Shown here: piece after piece, positions 33,055-45,594 of the stretch | How the letters are laid out: each line of letters opens with the position of its first letter | Numbering within the stretch: position 1 is the first letter of the stretch | NCBI GenBank assembly: GCA_020631735.1 | Contig: CM036221.1 | Location: forward strand, 9,281,381-9,345,380 | Origin: Saccharum officinarum | Lineage: Eukaryota; Streptophyta; Magnoliopsida; Poales; Poaceae | Length of the DNA: 64,000 nt | Direction of reading: 5' to 3' | Notes under the pieces: generated by a model | What the model saw: the letters and a program-made list of their open reading frames with translations, nothing else | Databases searched by the model: none | Told to the model about the DNA's origin: nothing | Program-made: the position numbers and the translations under genes

Positions 33055-36000
33055 CTAAGCGTGAGCGAAAGCCCTCTTTCTTTGCTCGATGTCATCCTTA
33101 ATTCTTGCTGCCACCTGTAGCACCATCTCTGAGGTGTTGTTGAAAATTCTCCTGTTACGCTCCTTCCAGATGTTCCAGAAGATGTAAACTATCATCCCAT
33201 TGAGCCGTCTTCGCTCTGAAGTTGGTACCTTCCCTACTGTCTTTTTCTCACCATGCTCTAATATGGACAGGGTCGGCTTGAGGCTGTGACTGCAGCTCGG
33301 GGAGGTTTTCTCAAGAGATGATCTGGTCCCAAACTGCCTTAGCAAAAGGGTAACACAAGCATAGGTGCACGCCAGTTTCTAACGGACCATTACAAAGCAA
33401 CGCAATGTTCTTGATGTGGCCACCCCTTTTCTGTAGGTTATGTGCCGTAAGAATTTTGTCTTGCACTAGGATCCAATCAAAGATCTTGCATTTGTGCTCC
33501 ACCTGTGCTCTCCAAATTAGCTCACTTCGAAATAGACCGAAGGAGCCTTTGAATTGGATCCGATATGCCGAACGGGTGGAGTAAACCCCATCCGGGGTCC
33601 ATCTCCAGGTGATGGAGTCTCTAATGCCCTCTTAGAGGTGCACCTCCTGAATCCTCACCCATAAGGAAACAAATTCTTCAATGTGGACAGCCGAGGTTGT
33701 TCTTCCCCTTAGCGAGCGTATCCAATTATTGTTCCGTAGTTTATGTTGTACTGTTCTGTTCTTTCTTGAAGCAAGCTGAAACAAGTTTGGGGCCAGAAAT
33801 CTGGGAGCCTCGCCCTCGAGCCAACTATGGTGCCAGAAGCGAGCCTTTGCGCCATCACCCAACGTTATTGTGATTGATGAGTTGAAGAGGAGGCGATCGA
33901 TATCAGTGCAAGGGAGTTCTGATTCGAGCCACGGTTTTGATTCTTCCACCCATTCTTGCCATAGCCAACGTAGGCGTAGAGCTCTTCCAAATTTGTCTAG
34001 ATCAGGCACCCCTAAGCCCCCTAGATCCTTAGGTCTGGTAACTGTTGGCCAGTTAACCAGGCAGTGCCTGCCATTGGCATTCTCCTCCCCCTTCCACAAG
34101 AACGATCTTCTAATTTTGTCAATTTTCCTCCTTGCCCAAGCAGCCAAGGAAAACACTGTGAGGTGGTAGGTTGGCATGGAGGAGAGGACTGAACTGATCC
34201 TACTTTGTTTAGCCATCTCCCTTTCCATTTTGGTAGCCTCTGTCCAATGCGCTCAATGAGAGGCTGAACATGGACCTTCTGAAGCGATCTGGTGTGAAGT
34301 TGCAGCCCCAGATATTTACATGGGAAGGCACCTCTGTTACCGGTGAAGGGTGATAGGACTTGGTCTAGATCCACATTTTCACATCTGATTGGGTGTACAG
34401 AGCTCTTTTGTAAATTTATGTGGAGTCCCGAGAAGGTACCGAACGCCTCGAGGATTGTCTTGACGGCTTCTACGTCCTCTTTAATTGGGTTAATGAATAT
34501 GGCAGCATCATCCGCATACATGGACGTTCTCCATTTTGCTGCTATGAGGGGTAAGGGGGTAAGGATCCCTTGCTGAGTTGCTAGATCAAGCAATCGCTGG
34601 AGTGGGTCCATAGCCAAAATGAAGAGCATGGGTGAGAGCGGATCCCCCTGACGGACGCCTCTAGCATGGGCGAAACTGGGGCCTTGTCTTCCATTAAGCA
34701 GTGCAGTCGAGGAAGCTGTACGAAAGAGGATGGATATCCATTCACGCCAGCAGGGTCCAAAGCCCAGGGCTGGTAGAGTCTCCAACAAGTATCCCTAATT
34801 TACCGTGTCGAAAGCTTTATGAATATCCAATTTCATGAACAAGGCCGGCGTCTTTTGCTTATGCAGCTTGCGTATTGCTCCCTGGACATAAAGAAAGTTG
34901 TCATGAATGCTTCTTTTCTTTATGAATGCGCTTTGGCAATTGGAGACCAGGGAATTTAGATGAGGGGCAAGTCTGTTGGCAAGCAATTTAGAGAAGATCT
35001 TTGCAATACTGTGAATGAGGCTGATAGGTCTGAAATCTGTGACTTTCAAGGCTTCTGCTTTTTTTGGAAGCAGGACAATGCATGCCGAGTTTAACCATTC
35101 GAATCCCTGGGCATTCATTGAGAATAGGCTGTTTATGGCTGCCATGACATCGTCTTTGATGGTTACCCAACATGCTTTGAAGAAGACGCCGTTGAAACTG
35201 TCTGGACCTGGAGCTTTGTCGGACGACATAGAGTTTATGGTATTCCGGACTTCTTCCTGGGAGAAAGGCGCCTCGAGGTCTGAGAGATCATGCGGGGTGT
35301 AGCCAAGGGATTGCCAATTGATGGTTGTAGACCTCGGAATCACGGAGCCGATGTGGTTGTCGAAATAATCTCGGATCACCTTTTCTTTTTCCTCATGGGC
35401 AATTGCAATCCCCTCATCCGTATGTAAACAATGTATATAATTCTTTCTCTGACGAGCACTAGCTTTAATGTGGAAAAATTTTGTGTTGGCGTCTCCACAT
35501 CGGATGTAGGTGAGCCTCGATCTTTGCCTGATTCTCGTCTTTTCGATGGCCGCAAGCCCCATGCTGCGAGCTTTTAGGCGCCGACACAGGTCGAGCTCCC
35601 GATCTGTGAGTAGCCTGTGCTCTTGCGCTGCTTCTAATTGCAGCAAGAATTCCTTTACTATAGCTAGCTGCAGCTTTGTGTTGCCAATTTTTTCTTTTTT
35701 CCACCGCTTGATTCCCTTTGCAACACGCGCCAATTTTATGTGCAGTCGTTTCATAGGAAGAGCAGAGTTGACCGGCCTATTCCAAATTTCTTGAACAAGT
35801 TCCTGGAAGCCTTCCATCCCGGTCCAGAAATTTTCGAACCGAAAGGACGTATTATGGTGGTGGTCCAGCTCTCCTTGCAGCAGCAAGGGGGTGTGGTCCG
35901 ACATGAGCGATGGCAGGGAATGTAAGAAGCAGGCAGGAAAGATCAGTTCCCATTCCGGGGTGCAAAGGAACTTGTCGATTCTAGTGAGTGTAGGGTTGTC

Positions 36001-36588
36001 CTGTTGATTGCTCCAGGTGAAACGGCGTCCATTCAACTTGATTTCTTTGAGTTGTAGATGGTTGATCGCCGCCCTAAATGCACCCATCAGTCGCCGATTA
36101 AGGTTGGAGTTGTTCTTATCTTTTTCCTGGTAGATGAGATTGAAGTCTCCTAGGATGAGCCATCTATTGTGCTCGGGTGGGGGAGGGATGTTTTTCAATT
36201 CTTGGAGGAACTGGAGTTTGGCTGCGTCCCCCTGGGGTCCGTAGACGACTGTAATTTTCCATTTTATGCCATCCGCTCTCATGGTGATTTCTGCAGCTAT
36301 CGTGCTCGCTGTTAATTCAACTGCAGAAAGATCAAAAAAGTCTTCATTCACTGCAAGTAGAATGCCGCCCCGGGTCTGTTCAGCCGGCAGCACAGCATAG
36401 GAGTTGGCAAATTTTGTTCCTACTGCACGGATGACCACACTCTGATCAAGAAGTTGCATCTTTATTTCCTGCAAACACACAATGGTGGCGCCCGTGTTTC
36501 TAACTAATTCATTCACCGAGTCTTGGCGCGCGCCGTCGTTTAGGCCCCTGACGTTCCAATTAAGAATCTGACAATTATGCTGTGCCAT
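33055..36588 (-). pseudogene. LINE L4 ORF2: endonuclease, RT, zf-RVT, broken
   Basis: The start is at 36588 (MAQHNCQILNWNVRGLND). Endonuclease motifs are NWNVRGLND, VCLQEIK, WLILGDFNLIY and the terminal SDHTPLLL, all well preserved. RT follows with APGPDSFNGVFFKA and FRPISLIHSI. A TAG at about 34795 stands where copy L2 has the Trp of DTVNW. RT resumes and keeps MYADDAAIF, then shifts frame near 34205. A TAA near 33632 replaces the Gln of EVHLQ in L2. A TGA near 33313 replaces a Trp after DQIIS, and one more frame change follows before zf-RVT ends at 33055. Confidence 0.92.
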
Positions 36589-36978
36589 AAAAACAAGCCG
36601 TGAACCCCTTTGTTGAGCACTCACATGAAGGCAGGCAAATTGAAGGTGAACAGGAAGTGCAGTCTGTAGCCACAAGCATTTGGGCGGAGCACAGTGCAGA
36701 AGTACTTTGGCAATGCCGACCAAACTGAAGGCCAATGGCTGCCGGCGGTTTGATACAAAGCAAGAGTTTGCTGCATACAGACAGGCTGCTACGATGAACT
36801 ACTTGGGTGCAGCTTTCATGGACTTGCTGGGAAGGCGACTTTAGGCCCCTGGCTGTCGCCCCACCCAGCCAAAATGACAGGTGCAAAAGTTTCATGCCGA
36901 CCCTAACTGCAGAAATCCTGGAAGACTGAAGACTGCCTAACATTGGTGCATTTTGTAGCCCTTGAGGTTATCAGGCTT

Positions 36979-39512
36979 CTAAGCCTGTGCAGCAGGTGCT
37001 GCAGCTGCAGCGTCCAGACCACACAGGGCTGTCAATGCCATGACAACAGCATCCGTGAGTGGCCCCTTGAACAAGCTGAAGTAGCGTAGCAGTAGATCAT
37101 CGGAGCTGACATCTTCTCTGTCGAGGATGCCCAGCTTGTTCATGAGCACTTGGCGGGCTTTGGCTTGAGTGTCTCCCCTGGGCCAGCACCTGGCCGCAAT
37201 ACGCACGCTCCTGCGGGCTGGAGCCTTGGCCTTTTTGCATCGCTGAGGCGGGCTGGCTCGGCGCGACGGGACCTGCAAGAGAGGTTGTGGCAGAGGTTGT
37301 GAGATCCCCGTGACGAAATGAAGCGCTGGCAAGCTTCCATCGTTCATAGTGCTGCCATCAGCTTGTACCTCCGACTCCACAACAGCCTGAAGCACACGTG
37401 GTGATTGGTGCCTGGGTGCCATGTTGCCTTGGCGCAAACTGGAGACGTTTGGTCCCCTAACACGGCGCCTGGAGTAGACAAACCCAGGGCGGAAGCGCCG
37501 AACCTGCCCTCTTCCAGTCAGCTCTGGGTGCATCGAGGTGTCAGCACGCGATCGCCTGGAGTAGACCTAACCTGGGCGGAAGCGACGATCTGCAGGGAGG
37601 TTTGAGCGTTGATGTGCCTCCCTCTGGTTGGCCGTGGGGTCAGGGGCAACGTGGGGGGAACCTGCAGCACAGTAGAATATGAGGGGGGTGGAGAAGCTAG
37701 CGGCGAGCCCAACGTAGCGTTGTTCTGGAACGCGTCGGCCGGTGGAGGAGCCGGTTCATTGTTTGATGAGGCAGCAGGTGGAGGTCGCGTCTCTGACGAG
37801 TCATCCATACACACATGATTTGCACGCACCTTAGGAGGACTTGGTGAAGGATGGCGATTGTTGCTGACACTACCTCCGCGATCCGGCGACTTGCAGCGCA
37901 GGCGTGGTGGCGCGGACTCCGGGCGTGCCATTCTGGAACGCGGCTCCGAACACGCCTGTCTGTGGTGCCTGCGATGCGGCGTCCTTTCCCTGCTCTGACG
38001 AGGGGCCTCAGCCAGGCGAACAGCCCTCGCCGGCTGGAAGGGGCTGGTGTCGGTGACGAGCCGGTGAGGAGTCTCTGAAGCAGTTTGCTCCAGGTGCAGA
38101 TCCATGTTGTCGGCGCCCGCGGGGTCGTTCGAAGCAGAGGAATGGCGTCGACGACCTCCGTGCTCGGGGCTCCGGTGCCGGCGGCTGCCACGCCTGGATT
38201 CGGAACGCTCGCGTTCCCGCTCCCTGGGCGCGTGTGACAGGCTGTGGAGGAGGCGCGAGCTCCAGGTGTCACCTCGATGCTCGCGGCGTCCACGGCGATC
38301 GTCGTCGTCGTGGCGGCTGCTGCGGACCTCGGAGGGCGGTGGTGGGTCAAGGCGGTCGCGCGGCACCCTTTCTCCATCGACGACGCCATAGCGCCATGTG
38401 TATTCACGGGGAGGGTCGCGGCCATCTCTTCCTGGTGGGTCCTCCACCAGGTCAAGGTGCACCAGCACCCTGAAGGTGAGGCCACGACGCCCACGAGCAG
38501 GCATACCATTGTGGAACTCAGCTTTCCTGCATGACAAGGTGAGCCAGGTTACCTTCGGGATGTCCGATGGGTTGTGTGTCCACGCCCAGAGGCAGAGCGC
38601 CCTGGTGTCCTCGCGGTCCAGCGATGCTTGCTCGACGTAGTGGAGGTCGCAGGCTCTTGCGACAGCTCTTTTGGCGATGCTCTCGTTCCAAGCCTGCAGA
38701 GGGATGCCCTCCAAGCATAGTCGAACGTGGTGCTTGAGGTCGCAGATGTCGCCGTGCGTGACCAGCTGCCAAGGCCGGGTATGGATGTCGAGGTTGCCGT
38801 AGGGGAACCTTCCCTGACCTGCAGCTTCATCGCGTTGGTGGCGGTGCTTGAAGTCGCAGAAGAAATCCTCAGGGAAGTGCTTGACGATGGCGACGTCCTC
38901 CGGGCGGACTGCGAACCGGTGGCAGATGGCCTTCTTGATGTGGCCTTGGTGGTTGGGAGCCTTAAAGAAGCTGGATCCTTGTACTCGGGGAGACCAACCA
39001 GCCAGCTTCTTCCTCAGCTGACGAAGAGGTAGCTGGCGCGCATGAATGCGCCCTCTCGGCCTGCCGACGCGCCCCGGAGTCAACCCTGAGCGACCCGCCT
39101 CGGGAAGGAAACGCGCCGCAGCGGCCTGGTGGTGGAGATGCTCCGTGGCCGATGCCCCGGCAGCTGGCGTCGCTGCAGCGGCTCTGAGGTAGGATCTTGT
39201 AGACGATTTGCCGGTGGAGTAGTAGCTCTTCTTTGCAGGGGCGACGAGGGGAGAAGCAAAGCATACACGTTTCTGGGAGGTGCCGTCCGCCGGACTCGCC
39301 GCGCAGGTCGCAGAGGTCTCCTCGAGCTGGATGCGTGGCCCCACGACGATGGATTTGAGGACCGGACGGCGGGGAGGTGATGCGCCGGTCACCGGACTTC
39401 CGCTGTGCAGGGTGGGCTCGATCTGCAGCTGTGGAGCTCCGATGGCTGAGAAACCTGGGTGTGGGGGAGCGAGCTGCGCTAGCTGGTGAGGAGGGGGAGC
39501 AGTCGACGGCAA
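36979..39512 (-). pseudogene. LINE L4 ORF1 (RNA-binding gag-like protein), one frame break
   Basis: A 664-codon frame starts at 39512. After a Pro/Ala-rich N-terminus comes an RNA-binding-like domain (about residues 190-330) with HRFAVRPEDVAIVKHFPEDF, GDICDLKHHVRLCLEGIPL and WLTLSCRKAEF. An Arg/Ser-rich basic tract follows (RERERERSESRRGSRRHR), then a Pro-rich region. The frame stops at 37518. A second frame (37533-36979, 184 codons) overlaps it by 16 bp and carries the ORF1 C-terminus (QAKARQVLMNKLG, LFKGPLTDAVV), also found in L1. One ancestral ORF split by a frameshift is the simplest reading. An 87-bp-spaced imperfect repeat sits at the break. Confidence 0.8.
37466..37591 (-). repeat. Imperfect 38-bp direct repeat at the ORF1 break, spaced 87 bp
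   Basis: Plus-strand copies starting CGCCTGGAGTAGAC lie at 37466 and 37553 and extend about 38 bases with few differences. Each encodes an RRFRPG-VYSRR-like segment on the minus strand. The spacing is 29 codons, so the repeat was in frame. Confidence 0.75.
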
Positions 39513-39628
39513 GGGATCTGGACTCGCACGCCGGGGCGGCGTACAGGGACGGGTGCGGGGCTGGAGCTGGAGGGCGTAACGGTTGGGAAGCCATAACGTG
39601 GAGAGCTCCAGTTTCTTCAGCAGCTTTG

Positions 39629-42140
39629 TGGTGTTTTGAGTTTTAAGACTACGCTAACTCGGAAGAGTGCCTAGAGTAGCCGGCAAAGTCTCCGAGGGTG
39701 GAGCTGCTGGTGATGTGGTGTTTGAATAATTGAGGTGGAGTCCGTCCAATATTTCTTGCCCATAATAAATCTAAACCATTTTCACCTCTGCTCTTTATTT
39801 GTTTTGTTACCGTAGATTACTTGTCTCTTTGTGCTAGTATTTTCTTGGAGGACCCGCCGCTTTCTGGTGTTATATATCTTCTTAATTGGTACAGTATAAT
39901 TTTTTATTTCTGCGGGCACATCTACATGTGATTCTTTTTGTTGATGTTTTAGATACCTCAACAACAGAACAAAGGACAAATATGCCGACATGCAGATCAC
40001 AAATACCTATGTTTGTGTTTCACTTCGATTTTTCGTTCTTACCTCTGCCTTTTATTTTATTTTATTTTTGCATTGCAAAATACTACTATATCTTCTCTTT
40101 CATGCTGTCATGCAAAGTAGATGACTTAATTCATAGATGATTCAGAATGCATAGTTTTTTTAACTAATATATGCATATTACTATTATTAGTTTCATTTAA
40201 ATTCTTAAACTGTTGTTCCTTTCGATCTCTGTTCTCAGTTGGACACAGCTTTCTCTCCATTCTGCAGTACATGGACCATCAAGTGTCTAGCACACCCCGA
40301 TCCAACTTATTGTTACATTTTTGTTCTACACTAAGCTTTCTTGCTTTCATATATTTTTTCTATGTGTTTGCTTTATATATCTTCTCTAATAATAACTCCA
40401 TACAATTCAGGACGCACTGGAATCCTCCTATGGTGCTCTTCATGGCATCATTAATTCCCCCAGGGAGATCATTCATAGTTCATGAAAATCATCACAATTC
40501 ACAAGGATAAATGTTCTACTGAACTGACGGTCAAGTGAGTGACTGACCAACATGTTGTCACTATTGGTTAGATCAAATAGGGAGAGCACCTCCAAACGGT
40601 CATTTTTAGAGAAGGGGGTGATAAGAGCAAATAGTATATTTATCTGCTATCACTATGTTGTATCATTTACATAAGAAACTACATCCGATAGTAGTTCTGT
40701 TCAAAATGGGCATCCATCATTTTGGGATTTTTTTTAAAAAAAATTAATCCTTTTGTAATCAATATTCTAATAATAATCGCACCAAAAAAGATTAAGCAAA
40801 TATAGCCCCTTTGGTCGCACCAGTGCGGCTGGCACGTTGTCACGCCACATGCACTCGCGCAACAAGGGGAGCCATGCTGGTGTTCATCGTTGACCAGAGC
40901 TAGCATCACGGACGGTGGGGCCCGCCCTGCCGTGGCCCAGCTTCCTTTCTTCCTTCTCTCTTCACTCTCCCTCTTTCTCCTATGAGTTGTTGAGCGTGTT
41001 TTGGGGCTTTCTTCTCTCTCTCCTCTCTTCCTCCCATTCTCTTTGTGTATGAAATGAAGTATGGACTTTGATTTTGGTTTTGCAATGATCTCGTGCATGA
41101 GGTATGACTCCCTCACCCAATGATGTTTATGTGTTGAGTTGTTTGTAGACTGTTATGGTTTAGACTGCTGTGTACAATACTAGCTTTTGTTTGGTTAATT
41201 GAAAGTTTGTTTGGCTAATGATGTGTAATGTATTTTGATTCCATCGTTACTTGGTAGACTGTTGTACTGTTTGGACTTTCGTTGCACTGTTCTAGGGTTT
41301 GACTTGCTGTATTTTGGACAAATGTCTGTGTTGGACTATTGAAAGTGATGTTCGTTGTTAGGTTGTTATTTGAAGTTAGTTTGTATTCACTACATGCATG
41401 GTTTTAGAGTGTATGTATGGTTATGATTTAGATGGATTAAATTTGTTCCTAGGGTTTCAGTTGATGTGTTTGCATGATGATAGGTAAATACAAATTGTGG
41501 AATTCCTTTGTAACAGTTGTCCTTGATGGTGGCGGTTCGAAACAAGCAGTTCTTGCACTATCCGAAAGATCATGGTGCCTTTGGTCCTTTGTGAAGCAGG
41601 CAAGGCATCCGGAGTCAGCTAGACGTGCTTTCTACGTGTGTCAACTTAAGCGTCGTCCCCCGACACTATGCCTATCTAGAGGGATGCAACTTCTACGGGT
41701 GGATTGATGGCTATGAAATGTACGATCCGCTGATTAGGTCGTTTCCTTACGACCCTTGAAAGAGCTGGTCTGATTAAGTTGTTTCCTTACAACCCCTTGG
41801 GTTCCACCACCACCAAACCCTCTGGGAAGGGGCTGCATTTTGTAATTTCTTTTTTTGAGCGATTATTATTAAAATATTAATTAAAAAAATCCATCGTTTT
41901 GTACCCTTTTCCCCCAATCATATAACCACCCGTTGTTCCTATATGGTATAACCAACTTCAGTTATAATCTCAAAGTCTACTGTTTTCAAATTCACTTCTA
42001 AGTGATGTATTAAAAATTCCTACAAAAACACGCAGGGTATGTATAGTTGAATATATATTTTAAAATATTTGGTGATACTGATATTGCTAATCTATTGATA
42101 AACTTAATCAAACTTAGACTGTTATGACTGATACTAAGAG
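39629..42140. other. Host sequence with no clear gene
   Basis: A/T-rich, with scattered short frames such as 40271-40510 (hydrophobic, not recognised) and a C/T-rich tract near 40940-41045. Apart from the degenerate zinc-finger-like patch listed separately, I find nothing I can name. Confidence 0.4.
41475..41760 (+). pseudogene. Possible GRF-type zinc-finger-like fragment
   Basis: The text KQARHPESARRAFYVCQL, then after a frame change CNFYGWIDGYEMYDP, has the spacing of the GRF-like Cys finger common in grass proteins (a Cys after an aromatic pair, then Cys-x-Phe-x-x-Trp-Ile-Asp). The two halves are in different frames, and the first Cys pair is not obvious. The call is tentative. Confidence 0.35.
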
Positions 42141-42253
42141 ACTATTCGGCTGGTGATTTCTGTGGCTGATAAGCCAGCTGATGTTTTATTGTGAGAGAAA
42201 AACATTTTATCATAGCTAATAAACCAGGCTGATAAATTTAAGCGAACATGGCC
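42141..42253. mobile_element. Small MITE, copy 1
   Basis: About 113 bp with related ends (ATTCGGCTGG at the left, AGCGAACATGG at the right) and the internal phrase GGCTGATAAGCCAGCTGAT. A second copy lies at 47588-47707. The family is common in panicoid grasses; hAT-like affiliation is inference. No clean target duplication here. Confidence 0.65.
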
Positions 42254-42535
42254 TAAACTTAAAATAATATTCTTTTGGAGATCAAAGGAGTAGGAGACAA
42301 AACAGCGTACAATTTATAATGGAGGGGTAGAGTGTTGCGAGATCAAAGAGAAGGCACGGCGCAGCCATGGTCACAGAAGCCAAACATGATAAGCAAATTT
42401 GTCACAATGTGACTCGACAGATATTCCGATTTACATAAGACCAACGACCAGCCCAAGTCGATAAACACAGTTATTACAGACAAATATTCCATAATATAAC
42501 TAGTTATTAAATACCACCAAACCAACATTTGATAC

Positions 42536-44289
42536 TCAATAGTCAATTATTGACCATACAATCCTCACGCCCAATGTTGCGGCACCAACAGTAATTTCAT
42601 CCAGATCTGAACCATTGACTCTTGGAGTATAGTCAATGCACTTTGTAATTTCTCCATCATCAGTATGGGCGGCAATAGTCAGTAACAACATCTCCTTGAC
42701 ATAGACAGCCACCACAGATCGCAAGAGTGGGATGACAGAAGGGGCAATGTTCTGACCACTAGCACTATGAGTCAATCTGCTGTCATGAAGCACAAGCCTA
42801 TTCTTGATGCTGCTGGTGCAGGCTGTAATTTTTCCAAAATATTCTCCCGCTAAAACTTCAACTGAAATGGTAGCCTCCACTGCATCTTTCACAACTGCAT
42901 ACACCACATCCACAGTACTAAGCCTGGTAGCGAGAGAGCAGCTTTCAAGCTCACAATTCTTCAACACTCGCCGTTCTATGCCTCGTATTGTTAGGATTCC
43001 TTTACTGAGTTCTCTGTCCTGCTGCAACTCATCATCACCCTTGATCATCAGATTAGTCTCCACATATGTATCACTTATCAACGCAAGACCTCGTTTTGGT
43101 CCTGTTAAGATCAGCGATTCATCCTACACAAGATTGCATGGTAAGCTAGTGCTATATTCCTCAAGATATATAGAAAATAAATGATGCTGCAATCCAAGTT
43201 GAATATATTCGAGCCACAAAGCATAAGAAAGCTGCTACCACAGATGAAACTGTGAATGGTCCAATGCTATATACTATTGTAGGCCTCGTAAGGGTGGTAT
43301 GATTAGACCGATAAGAAGCTAGAGTGTTGTCATGTTTGAGGCCATATTCAAACCACATGATATTACCATCTCCAAAAGGAAAACAGCAATTTCAATATAT
43401 ATACTTATTATATGATAATAACTGGACAAAGGAAAAGTTCCATCATATAATTCCACCAGTACCACCATGCAACCATGGTATGCCCATTTGTATGTACAAA
43501 GCAAACACAAAAGGACATACAGTAAAAACATTTCATTCTGAAATGTGCATTTTGATAAGATCACTATGCGGTCATCTAACATTTCAACACCATACGAACT
43601 CAGAACGAGAAATGAAGATGTGTATCAACTTGACAGCCACTACAGGTTACACTGTCACTCAATTCACACGCAGGGGGGGGGGGTGATTCAGTACATACCT
43701 TAGAGTTGATAGTTTGGGAGTCCTCTCTACCACGGCGGAAGAGATAAANNNNNNNNNNNNNNNNNNNNNNNNNNNNNNNNNNNNNNNNNNNNNNNNNNNN
43801 NNNNNNNNNNNNNNNNNNNNNNNNNNNNNNNNNNNNNNNNNNNNNNNNGGGGGCGCAGAGCATGGCAAGGGGGCACGGATTACTCACACTCCTCGTCGAG
43901 GTCGAATGAGGCGAGGTCATAGACGTGTATGAGCCGAGTGTGGTAGACGCCCCCTGCTTTGGATCGTAGTCGCGGATGCGCTCCATGGCTTCCGAATCAC
44001 GAGCAGCAAGCTCCGGGCCGTACTGACAATGAAGCTCCTTAAGCCTCTGCCACCACTCCTCCTCCTTCTTATTCACCTCAACAACAACATCATCATCATC
44101 ATCATCATCCTCATCATCATAATCCTCCTCCTCATCATCGTCGTCATCCAGCCCCTCCAACAAGATATCGAGCCGCATCTGCCTCACCATCAACGCCTTT
44201 GCCGTTCGCTCAGACTCGGCCTCGTCTAAAGGCTTCGAGCGCGCGACATCCCTCGGCAGGGTCGGCATGGATCCGACGAGGTCCGCCAT
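42536..44289 (-). CDS. DUF6598-domain protein (three exons, spans the assembly gap)
   Basis: The gene is read on the minus strand. Exon 1 (44289-43888) encodes MADLVGSMPTLPRD, an Asp/Glu-rich stretch and YDPKQG, and ends at a GTGAGT donor. Exon 2 is largely inside the N gap; its 3' end (43748-43699) encodes YLFRRGREDSQTINSK and ends at GTATGT. Exon 3 (43123-42536), after a GTGTAG acceptor, encodes DESLILTGPKRGLALI, VEATISVEVLAGEYFGKITAC and IDYTPRVNGSD, and stops at 42536-42538. These blocks fit the grass-expanded DUF6598 family, whose biochemical function is unknown. In exon 1, five G follow CA near 43958 where six keep the family reading (VYHTRLIHVYDLASFDL). That is either a real frameshift or a consensus error. 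Confidence 0.82.
43749..43848. other. Assembly gap, 100 N
   Basis: Exactly 100 N, the usual placeholder for a gap of unknown size. It removes part of exon 2 and intron 1 of the DUF6598 gene. A run of 12 G lies about 75 bp to its left and a G-run touches its right edge. Confidence 0.99.
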
Positions 44290-44533
44290 CGATTCGCCGC
44301 CGCCGATGGGGAAGGAAGGTGAGGCTAGGGTTTCGTGAGTCGGGAAATCGATTCAATCGATCGATCCGATCGATCATTAATATCGTTGAAGAGAACGGCC
44401 TGGGCTCTGGGCTCTGGGCTCTGGGCTGGTCGGTGAAAGAACGGCCTGGTCCAGATTTCCACGCAGATCTGTTAATGATGAAGTCCAGCCCATGCCCAGA
44501 TGTCCGCCAACCTTCAACTCCGTGACAACGAGG
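44290..44533 (-). other. 5' flank of the DUF6598 gene
   Basis: A G/C-rich leader follows upstream of the ATG, including GCTAGGGTTTCGTGAG-like leader text and a small GGGCTCTGGGCTCT direct repeat at about 44400-44425. No TATA box is evident. A MITE begins 245 bp upstream of the ATG. Confidence 0.45.
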
Positions 44534-44536
44534 TTA

Positions 44537-44875
44537 GGGCCTCTTTAGTTCTTCCCCTAAATTTTTCACCCTATCATATCGAATGTTTGGGCATTTATAT
44601 AGAATATTAAATATAGACTAAAAAATAACTAATTGCACAGATTGCGACTATTTTGCAAGACAAATTTTTAAGCCTAATTAGTCTATGATTTGATAATATG
44701 GTGCTACAGTAAACATGTGCTATTGATGGATTAATTAGTCTTAATAAATTCATCTCACGGTTTTCTGACGTAATCTATAATTTGTTTTTTTATTTATATT
44801 TGAATACCCATACGACACCCCACATGACATCTGATGTGACACTCTAAAAATTTTCACCCAAGATTTAAACACCCC
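44537..44875. mobile_element. Tourist-like MITE upstream of the DUF6598 gene, 339 bp
   Basis: The ends are GGGCCTCTTTAGTTC at the left and GGGGTGTTTAAATC (reverse complement of the right end), with TTA target duplications at 44534-44536 and 44876-44878. The interior has the phrases AAGCCTAATTAGTC and GGTGCTACAGTAAACATG, typical of a very abundant grass MITE. It is placed in the likely promoter of the neighbouring gene. Confidence 0.8.
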
Positions 44876-45055
44876 TTAGGCTTGGCCCATGGGACAAACA
44901 AACACGACAAACTTAAAGTATTGATATTGCATTTCCCGTGAAAAAACTTAAAGTATTGAGTTGAGGCATAAAAAATAGTTCTTATGCAATAATTATTATT
45001 ATTATACCCTAAGAAACATTACAGAAATATAGTCATGTAGCCAATTTAAAGGCCC

Positions 45056-45594
<539 letters not shown>

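Larger units (their letters stand above)
32944..39618 (-). mobile_element. LINE L4, apparently full-length (6.7 kb)
   Basis: This minus-strand LINE has an exact 10-bp target duplication AGCAGCTTTG at 32934-32943 and 39619-39628. The 3' end (left) is a T-run, the complement of poly(A), at 32944-32951. Both ORF1 and ORF2 are present, with a 5' UTR of about 106 bp. It is the same family as L2, which it exceeds at the 5' side. Stops and frameshifts in ORF2 make it non-autonomous today. Confidence 0.94.

Noticed and set aside
40679..41116. 145-codon minus-strand frame
   Set aside because: Lys/Arg/Ser-rich text arises from the C/T-rich tract; no recognisable domain or start context.
43600..44289. 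One continuous frame through the N gap in the DUF6598 gene
   Set aside because: It only appears open because N is translated as X; splice sites and family homology give a three-exon model.
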